DNA of 40,833 nucleotides, from the NCBI GenBank assembly GCA_000226015.1, contig JH153345.1, positions 318,193 to 359,025 of the forward strand, in the 5' to 3' direction. Position numbers and translations under genes: made by a program. The DNA is from Mnemiopsis leidyi (Eukaryota > Ctenophora > Tentaculata > Lobata > Bolinopsidae). The notes under the pieces are model-generated. The model searched no databases, was not told where the DNA came from, and worked only from the letters and a program-made list of their open reading frames with translations. The first letter of the stretch is position 1. The number at the start of each line of letters is the position of its first letter. Positions 24,201-36,008 of this stretch are shown here, piece by piece.

Positions 24201-25053
24201 GATTTTGTTGTCGTTAAAGAAAAAGCCGAGTCTTATCAAATGAAAGTGCAGGTCAAGCTTGTGGCCCGTAGTATTTGTCTTCTCAAGCGTTTCTTTCAGC
24301 ATCTTCAGGGAGCCCTCTTTGTCGCCGATGAGAGTGAAATACTCGCATTTTTTAACCATAGCTTCTCTCACCTCACTCTCACCTTCATTCTTCTCCGCGT
24401 TCTCTATCGCCTCTGTTGGTGTGTACGTTGTAAGCATTTAGAGATATACAATAAACAGAGTAGAATATCTTAATACTTAAATACGAAACAAAAAACTGCG
24501 TTTAATAACCTAAGTCTTAACAAGAATTACAAGTTTTTCCGTATCTTTCTAAAAAAGAAAGATACAGAAATCATCTTAGCTATCAATATTATATGCTAAA
24601 GCGTACGTGTTAGTTTTTCAAGTTCCTCCTTGTTTTTAGTTTCCATCTCTTCCAAGACTGAGTTGTTGACAGTAAGTTTCAGTTCACTGCTCACATCACG
24701 ATACAGTTGTGTCATGAATCCCGCTTTTATCTTGTCCATCAACTTTTCTTTTACCTGTTAAGAGTAAATCTGTGAAGTGATGATTTATCGACCTGAAATT
24801 GGGGGCTGAATTTATGGGTGTCTATTGTGGGTCGCAGAAATCATTCTTATGACGATCGTGAATTTATCTTTGTACAAACCTGAGATAAAAGAGGACAAAT
24901 TTGGTGAATAAAAAGGAAACTTACAGCAGCTTGATCGATTTTAAGTTCCTTGGCTGTGTTGGAATCAAGAGTGAGTTCGAAACGCATTTTTGCGATACTC
25001 AAGTCAGGTATTTTTTCCAATCCAGCCTCTTCTAGCCCTTCAAGAGTCGGCAT
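21228..25053 (-). CDS. PSMD6: 26S proteasome lid subunit Rpn7 / PSMD6
   Basis: The eight exons are 24925-25053, 24607-24754, 24172-24412, 23849-24068, 23095-23203, 22155-22323, 21787-21892 and 21228-21296. All joins keep phase and give 396 residues (human 389). The protein is a structural subunit of the 19S regulatory-particle lid. It has an N-terminal helical-repeat region ([65 protein letters not shown]) and then a PCI domain ending in the family C-terminus [17 protein letters not shown] start at the Met of [12 protein letters not shown], as in orthologues. An in-frame Met 12 codons upstream also exists, but an AG after TTCTCTGT, 11 nt before the chosen ATG, may be a splice acceptor. It is the last gene of the minus-strand cluster and converges on SDS. 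Confidence 0.96.
21297..21786. other. Last intron of PSMD6, with palindromic CACGTG repeats
   Basis: Around 21405-21480 the intron has repeated GCACGTGCACGTGAC-type sequence and an inverted CACAGTGAC pair. Plus-strand open frames on either side (21183-21404 and 21540-21722) are not supported. The first is the opposite-strand reading of PSMD6 exon 8 and the second stands alone. Confidence 0.5.
23204..23848. other. PSMD6 intron 4, containing a hairpin
   Basis: No coding exon is seen. The near-perfect inverted repeat at 23464-23522 is the only clear structure. GC-richer sequence on either side (about 23330-23460 and 23600-23760) may belong to the same element. Confidence 0.5.
23464..23522. repeat. 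59-bp near-perfect hairpin
   Basis: The left arm 23464-23491 and right arm 23495-23522 pair over 28 bases with one four-base internal mismatch block and a 3-nt loop. The paired parts are AGGAGGAGACCG and GGGCCGATTTTA. Being this symmetrical inside an intron, it is either a very recent fold-back insertion or a structured RNA element such as a precursor-like hairpin. Confidence 0.85.
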
Positions 25054-25383
25054 TTTTGAGAAAGCTACAGAGAATTTATTGTTAAGCATGATAAAAAATG
25101 AAAGTTGACACGAAGGATGAAAGTTCTGTTATTTGTGAGATAACTGTGACTAACCACGACCATTTTACTATTATAAAATTATTTCAAAAATACAAACGAA
25201 TGAATGATGTATATAATCAATAAAATCAAGAGAATTGACTATTTAATCTCTCAGAATATTTCCAAACTACCCGTAAAAATGAAACTCAAATGTCCATGGC
25301 TTGAAATAAATTAGATCATAGGTGTAAAAAACAATTGGAAAATACACATATATATGTATATATATATATAATTTTATCTTCGT

Positions 25384-27444
25384 TCAGGTTAGAAAAGAAT
25401 CTGGTAAAGTAAAATGCCATAAAGGTTTACGCTTCTCTTCAGAGCTCTTCAAAAAATATTTGCCATAGTCTAAATTAGTGTCAACACTACTTTTTTCGGA
25501 ATCTGCGTTACCTGCAAGCATTTCAAAAAGAACATAATCAGCTGCTTTCAGACAATGTTCGTCATCACCCTTCATTCCAATAATTGCCTCGTTTGTTTCA
25601 TAATGCTCGCTACTTTTCTTCAGAAATATTACATCCAATTCAAATTTTTCTTTTAAATCATTGAGCAATGCCCCATCATTTTCCAGGAGTTCACTAGCCA
25701 ACGAAGCAGGAATGAGGAGTCTCAAATCTTTGTGTCTGTCTTTTACCCAATGTTGATTTTTCCATTTTACGGGTATGTTTACAGTCCGAATGACACTTCG
25801 CACTTCCTTGAGAACGTTCAACACACTTTCCCTAGCGCCCTGTATTAGCAAGACCCTTTCATTTGTACCCGGATAAACATGAAGGTATGTTGAAGCAGTA
25901 AGCCTGCAGTTCCAAAGAGAAGCTAAAAACTTGACATTCCTTCCATCGGTACCCAAAAATTTCTTAACAGCATATACAGGCAACAAAGTCTTGACATGCA
26001 TTTGATTTTTTGAAGCATTTTTATCGACGTCAACTGAAACATCTGAATCAAGAGAGAATTGCTGATAATTCAAATTGTCGTTAACCTGACATTTTTCACC
26101 ATCCTCTGACATCATACCAAATAGTTCAAGTCCTGCTTCGAGAAGATTTTCCTTTTCCCCACCTAAGGTTACTACAGCCTCCCTCAATTCTGGAGCTGAC
26201 GAACAGCAACTTTTGTCCATGTTCACAAACATCAATTTATTATTCATCTGGATAGTTTTTAACATTTCTCCGCGGTCTCTTATGAGCTTCTGTCCCCAAG
26301 CTAGAGGAACCACGAATTTTAACTGCTTGTGTCTGTGTTTATTCCATGTTACTTCCGGCAAATCATCTCTTACATCTGATTCACCATCCAACAAGTCGTT
26401 TACTTTTTTAATGACCTTTATGACATTCTCATCTTTTCCCTCTATCATCAGGACTCTTTCCAAGCTTCCAGGAAAAAGATGTCCATACTTTGACAACTTT
26501 ATGCTGCAATCCATGTCTGCTCTTAGATACTTTAAGGCCTCAGAACCACTTCCCATAAATTTCCCGATAACGTATGAAGGAAGAAGCATTTTTACACGTA
26601 CCAACGAAGATGGTTCATGATAAAAGTGCTTGTACATCAAATCTTTGCTAATGTTTAACAATTCACCATCAGCCTTCATCATGTCTATAAGTTCCTCACC
26701 TGCTCTCATCACCTCCTCACTTCCACCTTTCAATGCCACGATGGACTCCATCAACCCCTCAGTTGATACACTGTTTCGCTGCTTATTCAGACAATACACG
26801 TGATCGAGGGAGTGTTTTTCTGCCATAGATTTCAGCAATTTTCCACCATCACAATATTTGAATGTTTCTCCCCATTTAAGAGGCACCAAAATGTTCAAAC
26901 AATTGGTCCTCTGGCGGGCCCACTCAAACCGTTTTAATTTCATGGGCAGATCAACAGTTTTTACTACATCTCTGACCCTCCCCATGACTTTCATAACATT
27001 GTCTTTTGATCCTTCAATCAATAAAATGGTTTCCAAAGTACCAGGAAATAAATGTCCATAGGGAGCTATTTGAACCTTGCAATTGAAATCTAACTGTAGC
27101 CTCTGAATATGTTCTCCTTGTAATCCAATGATATCTTTACGGGCGTAATATGGAAACAAAACTTTAACATGAATATTATCAACAGAGCCAGTTTGAGAGA
27201 CGCCACTATCGATGGAGTGAAACTTTTCTATTTCGTCGGGCAATTTTCCAGGGGAAACTGAAGGACTATCTACAGGTTCAGTTTGATCTGAGGGAAAGAC
27301 ATTGAATTTTCTAGCATGTGAAGTGTTGACGCTCGGTGAAGAAGTTACAAGATGATCAACAGTCGATAAAAATCTGATACGATTGAGAGCTGACAGTCTG
27401 ATGCTCTTAGAAGAGGGGATTATCAGCTTGATACCTTGATACAT
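25384..27444 (-). CDS. Intronless protein with six KH-like domains in three pairs
   Basis: One uninterrupted frame of 686 residues. Three NOVA-type KH domains begin near residues 92, 282 and 482. Each has the family pattern of a hydrophobic strand (VKVLFPYY, VKMLLPSY, VKTLLPVY), a GxxG-position loop and a YPGT/FPGT-E-R-V-L-I-G segment. The loops are GLQG at 107-110, GSGS at 298-301 (degenerate) and GTDG at 498-501. Each is followed by a more diverged KH-like domain starting near 182, 375 and 573 (NILVPLKWG, KFVVPLAWG, RLLIPASLA), so the unit of about 190-200 residues occurs three times. It probably binds single-stranded RNA. Residues 1-30 are basic and lack acidic residues (KSIRLSALNRIRFL), so mitochondrial targeting is possible. 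The ATG is three bases after an AG. No single known protein has this architecture that I can recall. It differs from its intron-rich neighbours. Confidence 0.85.
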   Translation of the reverse strand: MYQGIKLIIPSSKSIRLSALNRIRFLSTVDHLVTSSPSVNTSHARKFNVFPSDQTEPVDSPSVSPGKLPDEIEKFHSIDSGVSQTGSVDNIHVKVLFPYYARKDIIGLQGEHIQRLQLDFNCKVQIAPYGHLFPGTLETILLIEGSKDNVMKVMGRVRDVVKTVDLPMKLKRFEWARQRTNCLNILVPLKWGETFKYCDGGKLLKSMAEKHSLDHVYCLNKQRNSVSTEGLMESIVALKGGSEEVMRAGEELIDMMKADGELLNISKDLMYKHFYHEPSSLVRVKMLLPSYVIGKFMGSGSEALKYLRADMDCSIKLSKYGHLFPGSLERVLMIEGKDENVIKVIKKVNDLLDGESDVRDDLPEVTWNKHRHKQLKFVVPLAWGQKLIRDRGEMLKTIQMNNKLMFVNMDKSCCSSAPELREAVVTLGGEKENLLEAGLELFGMMSEDGEKCQVNDNLNYQQFSLDSDVSVDVDKNASKNQMHVKTLLPVYAVKKFLGTDGRNVKFLASLWNCRLTASTYLHVYPGTNERVLLIQGARESVLNVLKEVRSVIRTVNIPVKWKNQHWVKDRHKDLRLLIPASLASELLENDGALLNDLKEKFELDVIFLKKSSEHYETNEAIIGMKGDDEHCLKAADYVLFEMLAGNADSEKSSVDTNLDYGKYFLKSSEEKRKPLWHFTLPDSFLT

Positions 27445-27949
27445 TTTCTGATTTTAAAGCTGGAGTTTAACGACAGTTTTCATTTAAAAACCATCTTTGT
27501 AGCTGAGTAATAGATTTGGATAAGTTAGAATTTATTAGAAGGATGAACAGATACATTTAAAATTAATTTGACGTATTTTCAATTGAAGTGCTATGAGCTG
27601 TAAATAAGATTTTTAACTCTAAAGATAAAAACAGTAAATAGTCGTGTTTCTTGAAAAATACAACATATTTTTCAATAACTACCTGGCAACTTTCATCTAA
27701 TAATGTCTTAAATTCATTCTAATCCTTTCCAGGGATCATTCATTTACTAGATAGCTAGAATAACCAGGACTAGCACCCACAGGAACCATAAATACTGAGT
27801 GATATCGTGATCGTATTTTTCAACGTGATGAATAACACACGGAAAGCCTGGCCACCATCACTTTCATCAAAGACTTAATAATTTACAAAAATCCAGTTTC
27901 ATTTACAACATGATCTGAACATGATCAAACAGTTGCTCTCGAAGCAGCA

Positions 27950-29145
27950 TTACTGAATCCAGTAATACTCCCGCTCTTCAGTAGGATCGTACGTGTGTGG
28001 ATCATGGTCAGGGAAGATCTCCCGGTTGTTTACATAGAGTTTGTGTTCCTTCTGATCCGGGAACAGATCCACGAGAATTCCGTTAGCAACCCGCTCCTCC
28101 GCTAACTTAACCACCTCGTCTCCTCCCCTGCAGGCGTGTTTTCCAATTAATTTTAACATCAAATAATCTGGCAAAACTTACTTGGTATTGGTTTCTGCTG
28201 AAATGCAGATAATGTAAATTTTTCTACTTTTTAAAATGTTAGTTGCGTAGATACTTGAAACGTTTCTGCCAAAAGAATTCCTTCACAAGTAAACATGAAA
28301 GTTCGACTTACACCATTTTTCTTGGCGATTTCGCGAGGGCGTAAATCATAGCAAAGATTGTTCCATAAGCAATAGCGTAATAATAGTCCTCAATGTCGGT
28401 TGATGAGGCCATTCTCTCCCAGCCATACTCTTTATGTGGCCGAGGTCCGTCCATAAACCCTGAAATAAAATGTGTCAGCAAAGAAAAAAAAAAGGGAATT
28501 ACACATGCACTTGGGGCGGTCTCCAGCTCCCTTAATCCTTCAAGTGGACTTTCCCAGCGTCTGCCATTCTTTCCTATTAACTGCTGAAATTATTTTGTGG
28601 CCGATTTTTGGACTGTATCCTGTAGCAGTTTTGCTGTCTTCTCTGACAAAGACCTGAGAGGTATACCTCTAAATTGTTTTCTGTTTTCTGGTTACCATTG
28701 GATAAGTAAGTAATGCGCTTAGTCAATAAAAATACCGTGGTTGTTATGAAAGGAAACTAAAAGTATCCAGGAACATGAATGGTCGGTGGGGATTAGGACC
28801 CACTTAAATCACTTACCATCAGGTCTATCCCATAAATACAGCTGGTAGTCTGTAAGTTCGCTGTACTCCCCACCGCCGCCTGACGCCGCCGTGCTTGTTT
28901 GTATGCAGCGTCTCTGGCGGAGGAAACAAAATTGTATGACAGTTTCGTAGATTCTTCTATAAAATACCGAATAAACTGAGAAGAATTTAAAATATCACCC
29001 GGGCCGCAAAACAAAAATTTAGATAACATGAGAATTGAAATGACCTCGGGGAAGACAGTGCCCCGTATTAAGATTGTACCTGACATAAGAGACGATTAGA
29101 TCGGGATGTGATTATCCTCGCTAAATTCCTCGCAACAACCGACAT
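27950..29145 (-). CDS. Mitochondrial membrane protein, NDUFB11 (ESSS)-like complex I subunit
   Basis: The four exons are 29080-29145, 28817-28913, 28312-28459 and 27950-28127, in phase, encoding 162 residues (human NDUFB11 153). The N-terminus MSVVARNLARIITSRSNRLL is a good mitochondrial presequence: many Arg and Ser, no acid. Then come a polar segment, KEYGWERM, one transmembrane helix (YYYAIAYGTIFAMIYALA), and a charged C-terminal part with EVVKLAEERVANGILVDLF. This order (presequence, YG-W/F motif, single helix, Glu/Arg-rich stretch, xNG/xAG, DP) fits the ESSS subunit of respiratory complex I, a membrane-arm accessory subunit of the inner membrane. Sequence identity is low and I would not exclude another small inner-membrane protein. 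The ATG lies three bases after CATCAG, an acceptor-like site. Confidence 0.62.
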
Positions 29146-29821
29146 AACCTGATGTTATGTGAAATAATTTATAGTATAAAAACTTTTCGTCAAAAATAGG
29201 GTTAATCAAATAGAATATATGCAAAAATCAGGACGGGAACACAAATGCTATTATTGGCTAAATTGATATCATGTTGTTGCTGCCTCTCTTGACAATAAAT
29301 TGACATAAAAGAATCACACGCAATCTACACAGCCAAAATTGAAATTATAAAATATGATAATATAGCACAAAACAAAACAAATACAGAACTGAAGAATTAA
29401 ACGCAAATGTAAAGTAAATGAAATTTCAAAAGCAAAGTCTATCATAACGTCATAAGCTTTCACTACAACAGATTATCGATACTTCAGAAAAGTAATGATA
29501 CTCATCGGCGTTAGTCGTAATACCTTACACCATGCAGTATTCGAGTATCAAGTCATCAATAAATTAAATATATTTACGTTACTACACCACGGTAAAAGAC
29601 GAAGATCTAAAACCCCAACAAGCAAAGTAATGAGTTCTGTACAGTTCGTATAAAGTATGAAAAATAAACCAATCCTAAATATTCGAATCTGATGATCACA
29701 TGTAGTTATGAAAATACTAGACTGAAATATTCAAGCATTGTACTGTTGGCGAATGATCTGTGAGGTAATGAGGTAAGTAATGAGGTAAAGTGTTAAATTA
29801 TCAAAAGTTTCTAAAACAGCT

Positions 29822-32800
29822 CTATTCCTCCTTTTTCAAGTCTGGATCTTTCTCTTCGGCGTCCTCTTCTTCTTTTTCGTCTTTTTCTACTTCTTCTTCC
29901 TCTTTCTCTTCGTCTTCTTCTTCAGACTTTATCTTTTTCTTTGAGTCGCTGGGAAAAATAACGATGATCAACAAAAGATTTGAAAGTTTTAAAACGGTGT
30001 TACACTTAACTTAAAATGATTAAAACTTCGATAAAAGTCTGTCACACTTACTTAACTTAATACCATACACAGCCGAATGGTAAGGTTTTGATAACAAAGT
30101 CAGAAGCAACAAAGTAAAACTGCGGTTCGTAGCCCGAACGCTAAATGTTTTCCTTATAAAAACGTACCTGTCCTCATCCCAGAGGAGGTCCATGTGACTC
30201 TCACTAGCTCTTACTTGACGAATAGGATCGTCTTTACTCCTCTGTTCGTCACAACAGCACAGCAGTAATAACCCTGTTTGAGGGGGGTATTTAATTTTGT
30301 CTGAGTGGGGCTAGTTGTTGGCGGTGGTAATGGTGTCTTGTTAACAGGGCAATTTTACGACTTATGTGGAATCAGGTTATCGTATTGGCATATTTTATGT
30401 TTAGGTATTCGAAAGTATCACAATGAAAGAGTGGATACTTGGAGAGATATCTGAAACGAGACACTGACCTATGGGCACTACGAGTACGATTCCCATAATG
30501 AAAGGATGGTCGTAGAAGAGAGGGAGAACGTTAGAGGATAGTCTGTACCAAACCTGCGACAAAAATAATCACGATATGATTTTGTGACATTAGAGTATCT
30601 TCAGACAATAATCTTATATTTCATTTCAGTCTTTTATAGTCTTAAATAGATATAATATACAATAAATTGGCCTTACTTAAATTGCAAAATAATGAATGTA
30701 CACTTAACGAGGCAGGTGAAATTTTTTTTCTAACAATTTCAAACCAAACCTTTTTTGTGCCAGCCAAAAAGCCAGTCCCGCCATATAGCGTAGCTTTATT
30801 TTTGATAAAGTCTTCAACAGAAGATTTGATGGACTTCTCATGATCGATTGAATATGAGTAAACTTCAGTTCCTGGTTCATATATGATCACACTTCCAACC
30901 TGTAGATATTTATGTTTTTTAAATTCTTTGTTCGTAAACCGACATAAATCCAAATTTAGTAACTACAGCATAATGATTATCAAAATAGAGTTCTATAATT
31001 GATAGCAATTAATTACCCACCTCAGCAAAAGCACTGATAAGATTCTCAATATACTCCGCTTTATTGATTTGGACAAAGTAAAAGTCGCCAGCCAGAGAGC
31101 CGCGGTTTGATGACAACTCCTTCATTTCTGAAACTCTGTCTTCGTCTTCACCGTAGTAAAATACTGGGAGATGAAATTTTGTCAAATATCACTTAGTTTG
31201 TTCAACCACAACTTAACTTTATGAATCATGCCTTAACCTTTATAATTGAAATCACTAAAGATTATCTGAGGGATGATGTAACATATCGGATATTTACCAG
31301 GCAGAACGCCAGTTCACGAAGGCAAGATCATGATAGTTCTCAGTCAGGTCTCATGGCAGTATAGACTGTCGAAAAACTGGTAGTATACCAAGGTAGAATC
31401 AATAGTAAAATGATAAAAGTGTCAAATGCAAGGGTCGGGTGAGGTAAAAACTTACCAATCTTATACTTGAGAAATAGCAAGGGGTGAATGACAGGGTAAG
31501 ATCCAACTTGGAAAGTAGAGAAACGCTCTGACTTGATCCATTCAACAAGATTTATACAGTCAGCTAAGCTTCCCGTATATTCAAACACCTGAGTGTTGAA
31601 ACAATAATTAAAAAGTTTATTAAAGAATTGGTGGACTTTTAAATAAAGTAATTTAAGAATTTGTTCTGGAATTTTGTTCAAGAACAAATTGTAAATGATA
31701 ATAAGTGCGGAAAATAAAGCCAGGATTTGATGCCGGTGATTTATTAAGGAAAAAAGACATCCATCACATGACATGGCAAGCAAAACTACCTGCTTATCTT
31801 TCAACACTATGACTCCTGAACTTTTGGAGATACTAAGATCAGGTCTTAATTCCGTATCATCGTTAATATATGTCGGTCTTGTGTTTTTATCAACCATAAC
31901 AATTCCATCATTTGTTACCTGATGTGTAAAACGAAAAGGTAAAGGATTGGAATATGAAACCGGTGACTAAAATTTGATTTAGTTCAACTTCGAACCTCAT
32001 TGACCTCACATCAACCTCTTATCAAGAATGTCAAAACTTGAAAGTTAACCTCAGCAATGATAGTTTCGTGTACAGTCTGCGGAGCCACCAGACTGAGACA
32101 TTTCCTTGTGTCATCACTAGTTCCCACTGAGAGGAAGATAACGTCGTCCGACTTCTGTAGATCCCTCAACTTTCCTGCACTACCGACACTCGGCATGAGT
32201 GGTCTGGAACCTTTTATCGCGAACTCGGTGAGTGCTACCTGAAATTTTGTTACGTTAAATTGGACAACCATCATGGGTAGTTCACAGGTGAGCAGCAGTG
32301 TTTGAATAAACACGTCTTATCTGCATAACAGGTATGGCTTTGCAATGGGTAAAAATACATGACGGTTTATTGTTTCAATCGTTTAACTTAAACAAACGTC
32401 AACTACGCAAGTAACCCTAATCAGATGTATCTAGAAAATCCCTGAAAACAATACTAACATATCTATCTAGAAAATCCCTGTACAGATGTTATCTAGAAAA
32501 TCCCTGTAAACAATACTAACAGATGTGCGATCTCCCACATATTCCAAAGTCCTGTCCTTTCCAATGAGTCTGATGGTGGGGAAGCCCCGGACATTGTACG
32601 TCTCAGCAGCACTGCGGTAGAGAGTAGCGTCTATTCTAGCTACTGTTACTGGGTGTCTAGTCAGCTTGTTTCCTAGTTCGTACCTGCGGGTCATAGAGAT
32701 AGAGATAGAGATAGAGATGGTGATAGAGATAGAGATAGACTTAGACATATCTATCTTACTTAGTATCTTATCTGATACAGATCTGCCTTACACTCAATTC

Positions 32801-33085
32801 GAAGGTTACTCAAATATTCCTTAACCGTTGTGCAGCTCAAAAAGCCGACTCAACTCAAAACACCTTAACACCTTAACACCTGAGTGTCAAAGAAAAAAAC
32901 ACTACCCACCAGACGGGATGTAAAGATTTACAATGTCCACACCAGGGCGCGTAGAACATTACCAGGTGAGGCTGTTCTAGCCTTGACTGGTCTCCGAACT
33001 CAGGACCCAACTCCACCACAGTACTTGAGATTAGACTCAGCAGGGAAGTCAAGTATAGGAGGTACTTTAGGAGTCTACTCTCCAT
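29822..33085 (-). CDS. TMX3: TMX3-like ER membrane protein disulfide isomerase
   Basis: The ten exons are 32910-33085, 32521-32683, 32050-32238, 31790-31918, 31456-31588, 31021-31163, 30750-30899, 30469-30553, 30168-30273 and 29822-29948, giving 466 residues (human 454). It is a type I ER membrane thiol oxidoreductase acting on disulfides. A signal peptide (about 1-21) precedes the thioredoxin domain with [16 protein letters not shown] (Cys49, Cys52) and the cis-proline block VRGFPTIRL. Two further thioredoxin-like regions follow, then a transmembrane helix ([18 protein letters not shown]) and a highly acidic cytosolic tail ending KKEE, which fits the KKxx ER-retrieval signal. Two donors are unusual (GTTTGG after exon 7, GTTAAC after exon 3), so those boundaries are less certain. 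A duplicated segment of about 60 bp lies next to the exon 2 donor. Confidence 0.92.
32690..32746. repeat. (TAGAGA)n hexamer microsatellite
   Basis: TAGAGA units with one interruption sit in the first intron of the TMX3-like gene, just upstream of exon 2. An open frame reading Ser-Ile repeats across it is not coding. Confidence 0.85.
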
Positions 33086-34328
33086 ATCTGCTATAGTGTT
33101 TATATGTTAGAAACTGTTAGATAGACTGTGCGTCAACAGAAACGGTTATAGAACTTTTGTGGGACTGAATAAGTTTTCAAACAACAACAATAAACCGAGA
33201 GGGCCGAAGAAACTTTCAACAGAATGTCATTAAATAACTCCACTTCTGATATGCAATTTTGCAAGAATCTTTTAGAGTTGATTGACCTTAGGTAATGGAT
33301 AATTTGTGCTGATTATCATTTAAATCAGTTGTTTTAAAGGGCCTTTTTGGGCCTAAAGAATATAAGTCTATAGTAATCTATTATTATCTTAATGCTAAGA
33401 CAACATATTCATTTATTCGTTATAGCTTAGGACATTTGAAATTCTTTATAGCTCAGAAAATGAAACTTTGTCCGATAACAGGATTTAGATAAAAAATGAT
33501 ATAAATCTTCACCTACATTCTTACCTAAAGTCAATCACCACTAAAAGTTTCAAGCAACATTACACTTAGAAAACTTGGAATTACAGTGAATCACGATCGG
33601 AAGTTTTTGTGGCCCACTCTGTATCTCTGGGAGAAAAAATTGTCTAGCGATATTCAGTTTCCTGCTGTATTGTTCATATAAAGTACAAGGTGGCTTCTAT
33701 CAGAAATCAAGCTTTAAATAAAATAAATACAATACACATTCACATCAAACCATGCATTTAACCTTAAAATTAATATCAATTTTCGAATGGAGCAAAAACA
33801 ACTATTAGCTCTAAAAGTAAAATCTTATTCAGTAATCGAATCAAAATTATGTACTTCACTATTCAAACAGTGACTTTAACGGTTCAAATTTTTACAAAAA
33901 GAAAATCTTAAAACATAAATTTAGTAAGTAATGGAGCTAATAATTTCACATTGGCTATAAGGCTGTCAAGTTGCTCGTGATATGGAAAATTTAGCAAAAA
34001 AAGTTGTTGCATTCTGTGGATTCAAAAACACATTATGATGTAGGAAGTTCTTCCAAAAATATCAATAACAAGATGAATTCATATTTCTAATCATAGATAA
34101 AAATAACCCTACGACAGAAACACGTCAAAATGCTCTGCATGCATCTGAATACCTTAACTAATCATAATAACAAAATACCTGTTAGACTCTATCAGTGTTT
34201 GAAGATATCTAACATCGGATATGCCAAAAAACTCGATAAAATGCACCTAAATTCTAAAACAATCGAAAAGAAAGGTTATCATGAAGTTTGACTCAATAGA
34301 CCGGTCAAATACCACAATCCCGTAGACG
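33086..34328. other. Intergenic region between TMX3-like and TMEM115 genes
   Basis: AT-rich sequence holding the TMEM115 3' flank and the TMX3-like 5' flank. Near 33338-33358 the short motif GGGCCTTTTTGGGCCTAAAG resembles part of the inverted repeat at 40592-40675. I see no coding or RNA gene. Confidence 0.5.
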
Positions 34329-36008
34329 CTAGACTATGTCCTCAGACGTTTTGGCAACCTCAGTTTCACTTTCCGAGCTGGGCCAGTCCACGTCGTCACT
34401 TTTCTGTAGTCTTTCGTTCAGGGCCTGCAATTTGTTGTAGTTACTTTTTTAAGTCTTCTATTTAAGGCCCTCACTATAATCACGTTTCTGTCATTTTCCT
34501 TTTTTAAAAGGCTTAAATCAACTTCGTCGATATTTGTTGTAAAACATAGTTCCACTCACTTGTAAGGCTATTTGACGTCTACGTTCAGATACAGGGTCAG
34601 TAGAAATATTGACATTAGTGGAGAAAGTGTTAAGATCAACTGTTTTTGCAGCTTGTCGTTTTTGTATGATACCGTCCACTACCGAGCTGACTGCGGAACT
34701 GCAAGAGGTAAGTTTTATAGATGGCGGGGGGAGGTAATTTGATTTTACATGATTATGTGAACATTTGGCCTCAGCCGCAGTTCATGGTCAAAAATGTTAA
34801 CCCTGGACAACTGTATAAGGTCAGTTTCGTAAATTACAGTTATTATGAACAGAAAAACTTCAGCTATCAAGCAAAGGATACGTGACAATATATTTAAACC
34901 TATGTTCGCCAAACAACCAATAAAACGAACCTGTATTTCATTACGTGAGGTTGGGCAGACTCAGGGAAGAAAGAAGCCAGAGAGAGGGCATCTGAAAAGT
35001 CACCCCTGCCTGTGTCTCTGATTTGAAAATACCTGCAGCATTCCCGAAGTCAAGTTGTTGCTAAGTTTAATTAATTCTGCCAAAGTTAACTAGTAGACAT
35101 TTATAAGATAGTTTGTTTAAATTAGATCAAATATGTCGATACTCAAGGTCAGTACAAAATGTTGATGTGCAGACCTGAGATAAATCCAGGCGGAAGCGAG
35201 TCCCCCAATAGTGACAGTAAGATAGCGCAGCCCCGACACTCTCATCAACATCATAAACAGCGCAGCTATAAACGAACATAGGGGAAGATGTCTAACGCGC
35301 ACCGCTGGCACCGCACGCAACAACACATGATCAGGTATCAGCTGTTTTAGCCCAACAAGTATTCCCGCAGACAAGCCGTGTCCACCACAAAATGGCGCGT
35401 AAAGAAAACTTTCCTCACGAAGTGCTACATATCCAACAAAGTATATGATGAGGTTTAGTGAGTAGGTGGCAGCATTGACGACCAAGATAAACTTGATGTA
35501 CTCCAACGTGCCCCAAACTGGCTCCAAGAACCTGTTACTGGACGCCAGGAGGCCTACATTTAGTAGCACACATATGAAATAGTTCTCTGTGAAGCCTGCT
35601 GTGATCAACTGCCAGACACTCCCTGTAAAGACATCTGCGGGGGTGAATTCTAGCGCATGAGACTTGTGAGCATGAAGTAGTTCTGTGATGAGGTAAAACA
35701 AGAGGTACACCCCGCTGACAGCAGCCTGAGGATGTAATATCATTAAACAAAAATATAGCACTTCAGAGAGAGAGTGTATGCAAAGATTCAGATGTATGGA
35801 AGTAGAGGACTGTATTTAACAATGTACTAAAAAACCAATTTGTATTGGGCACATTCTAATCAGCAATAATATCAAGAACCTCGAAAAATCCCGTTGAACA
35901 TTATAAAAGGTATCGGTAATAACTTACTACAGAAGGAGATATTCGAATTTTGCTCTGTATCTGCTGCAAGGATGCAATGGGTTGCATAAAAACATTACTT
36001 TGGGACAT
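34329..36008 (-). CDS. TMEM115: TMEM115 (Golgi rhomboid-like membrane protein)
   Basis: The five exons are 35928-36008, 35175-35725, 34931-35032, 34560-34698 and 34329-34424, in phase, encoding 322 residues (human 351). TMEM115 is a multi-pass Golgi membrane protein of the rhomboid-like superfamily implicated in retrograde Golgi-to-ER traffic. It lacks the protease catalytic pair. Several membrane segments are visible (VSGVYLLFYLITELL, YFICVLLNVGLLA, YIKFILVVNAATYSL). Family blocks include FLEPVWGTLEYIKF, the G-rich GGHGLSAGILVGLKQ, WIYLRYFQIRDTGRGDFSD and the cytosolic tail ERRRQIALQALNERLQKSDD with WP. The exon 2 donor GTCTGC is weak, but the joined sequence matches the family exactly there. 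The ATG follows ACAGTAG directly. Confidence 0.94.

Noticed and set aside
24135-24473. Plus-strand frames over PSMD6 exon 3
   Set aside because: The minus strand encodes conserved Rpn7 sequence here; the plus frames are its mirror.
28182-28197. 16-nt microexon in the NDUFB11-like gene (CAG and GTAAGT borders)
   Set aside because: Including it breaks the reading frame of the last exon. Direct splicing from 28312 to 28127 with the strong GTAAGT donor keeps the frame.
35535-35750. Alternative minus-strand frame inside TMEM115 exon 2
   Set aside because: It is out of frame with strongly conserved TMEM115 sequence.
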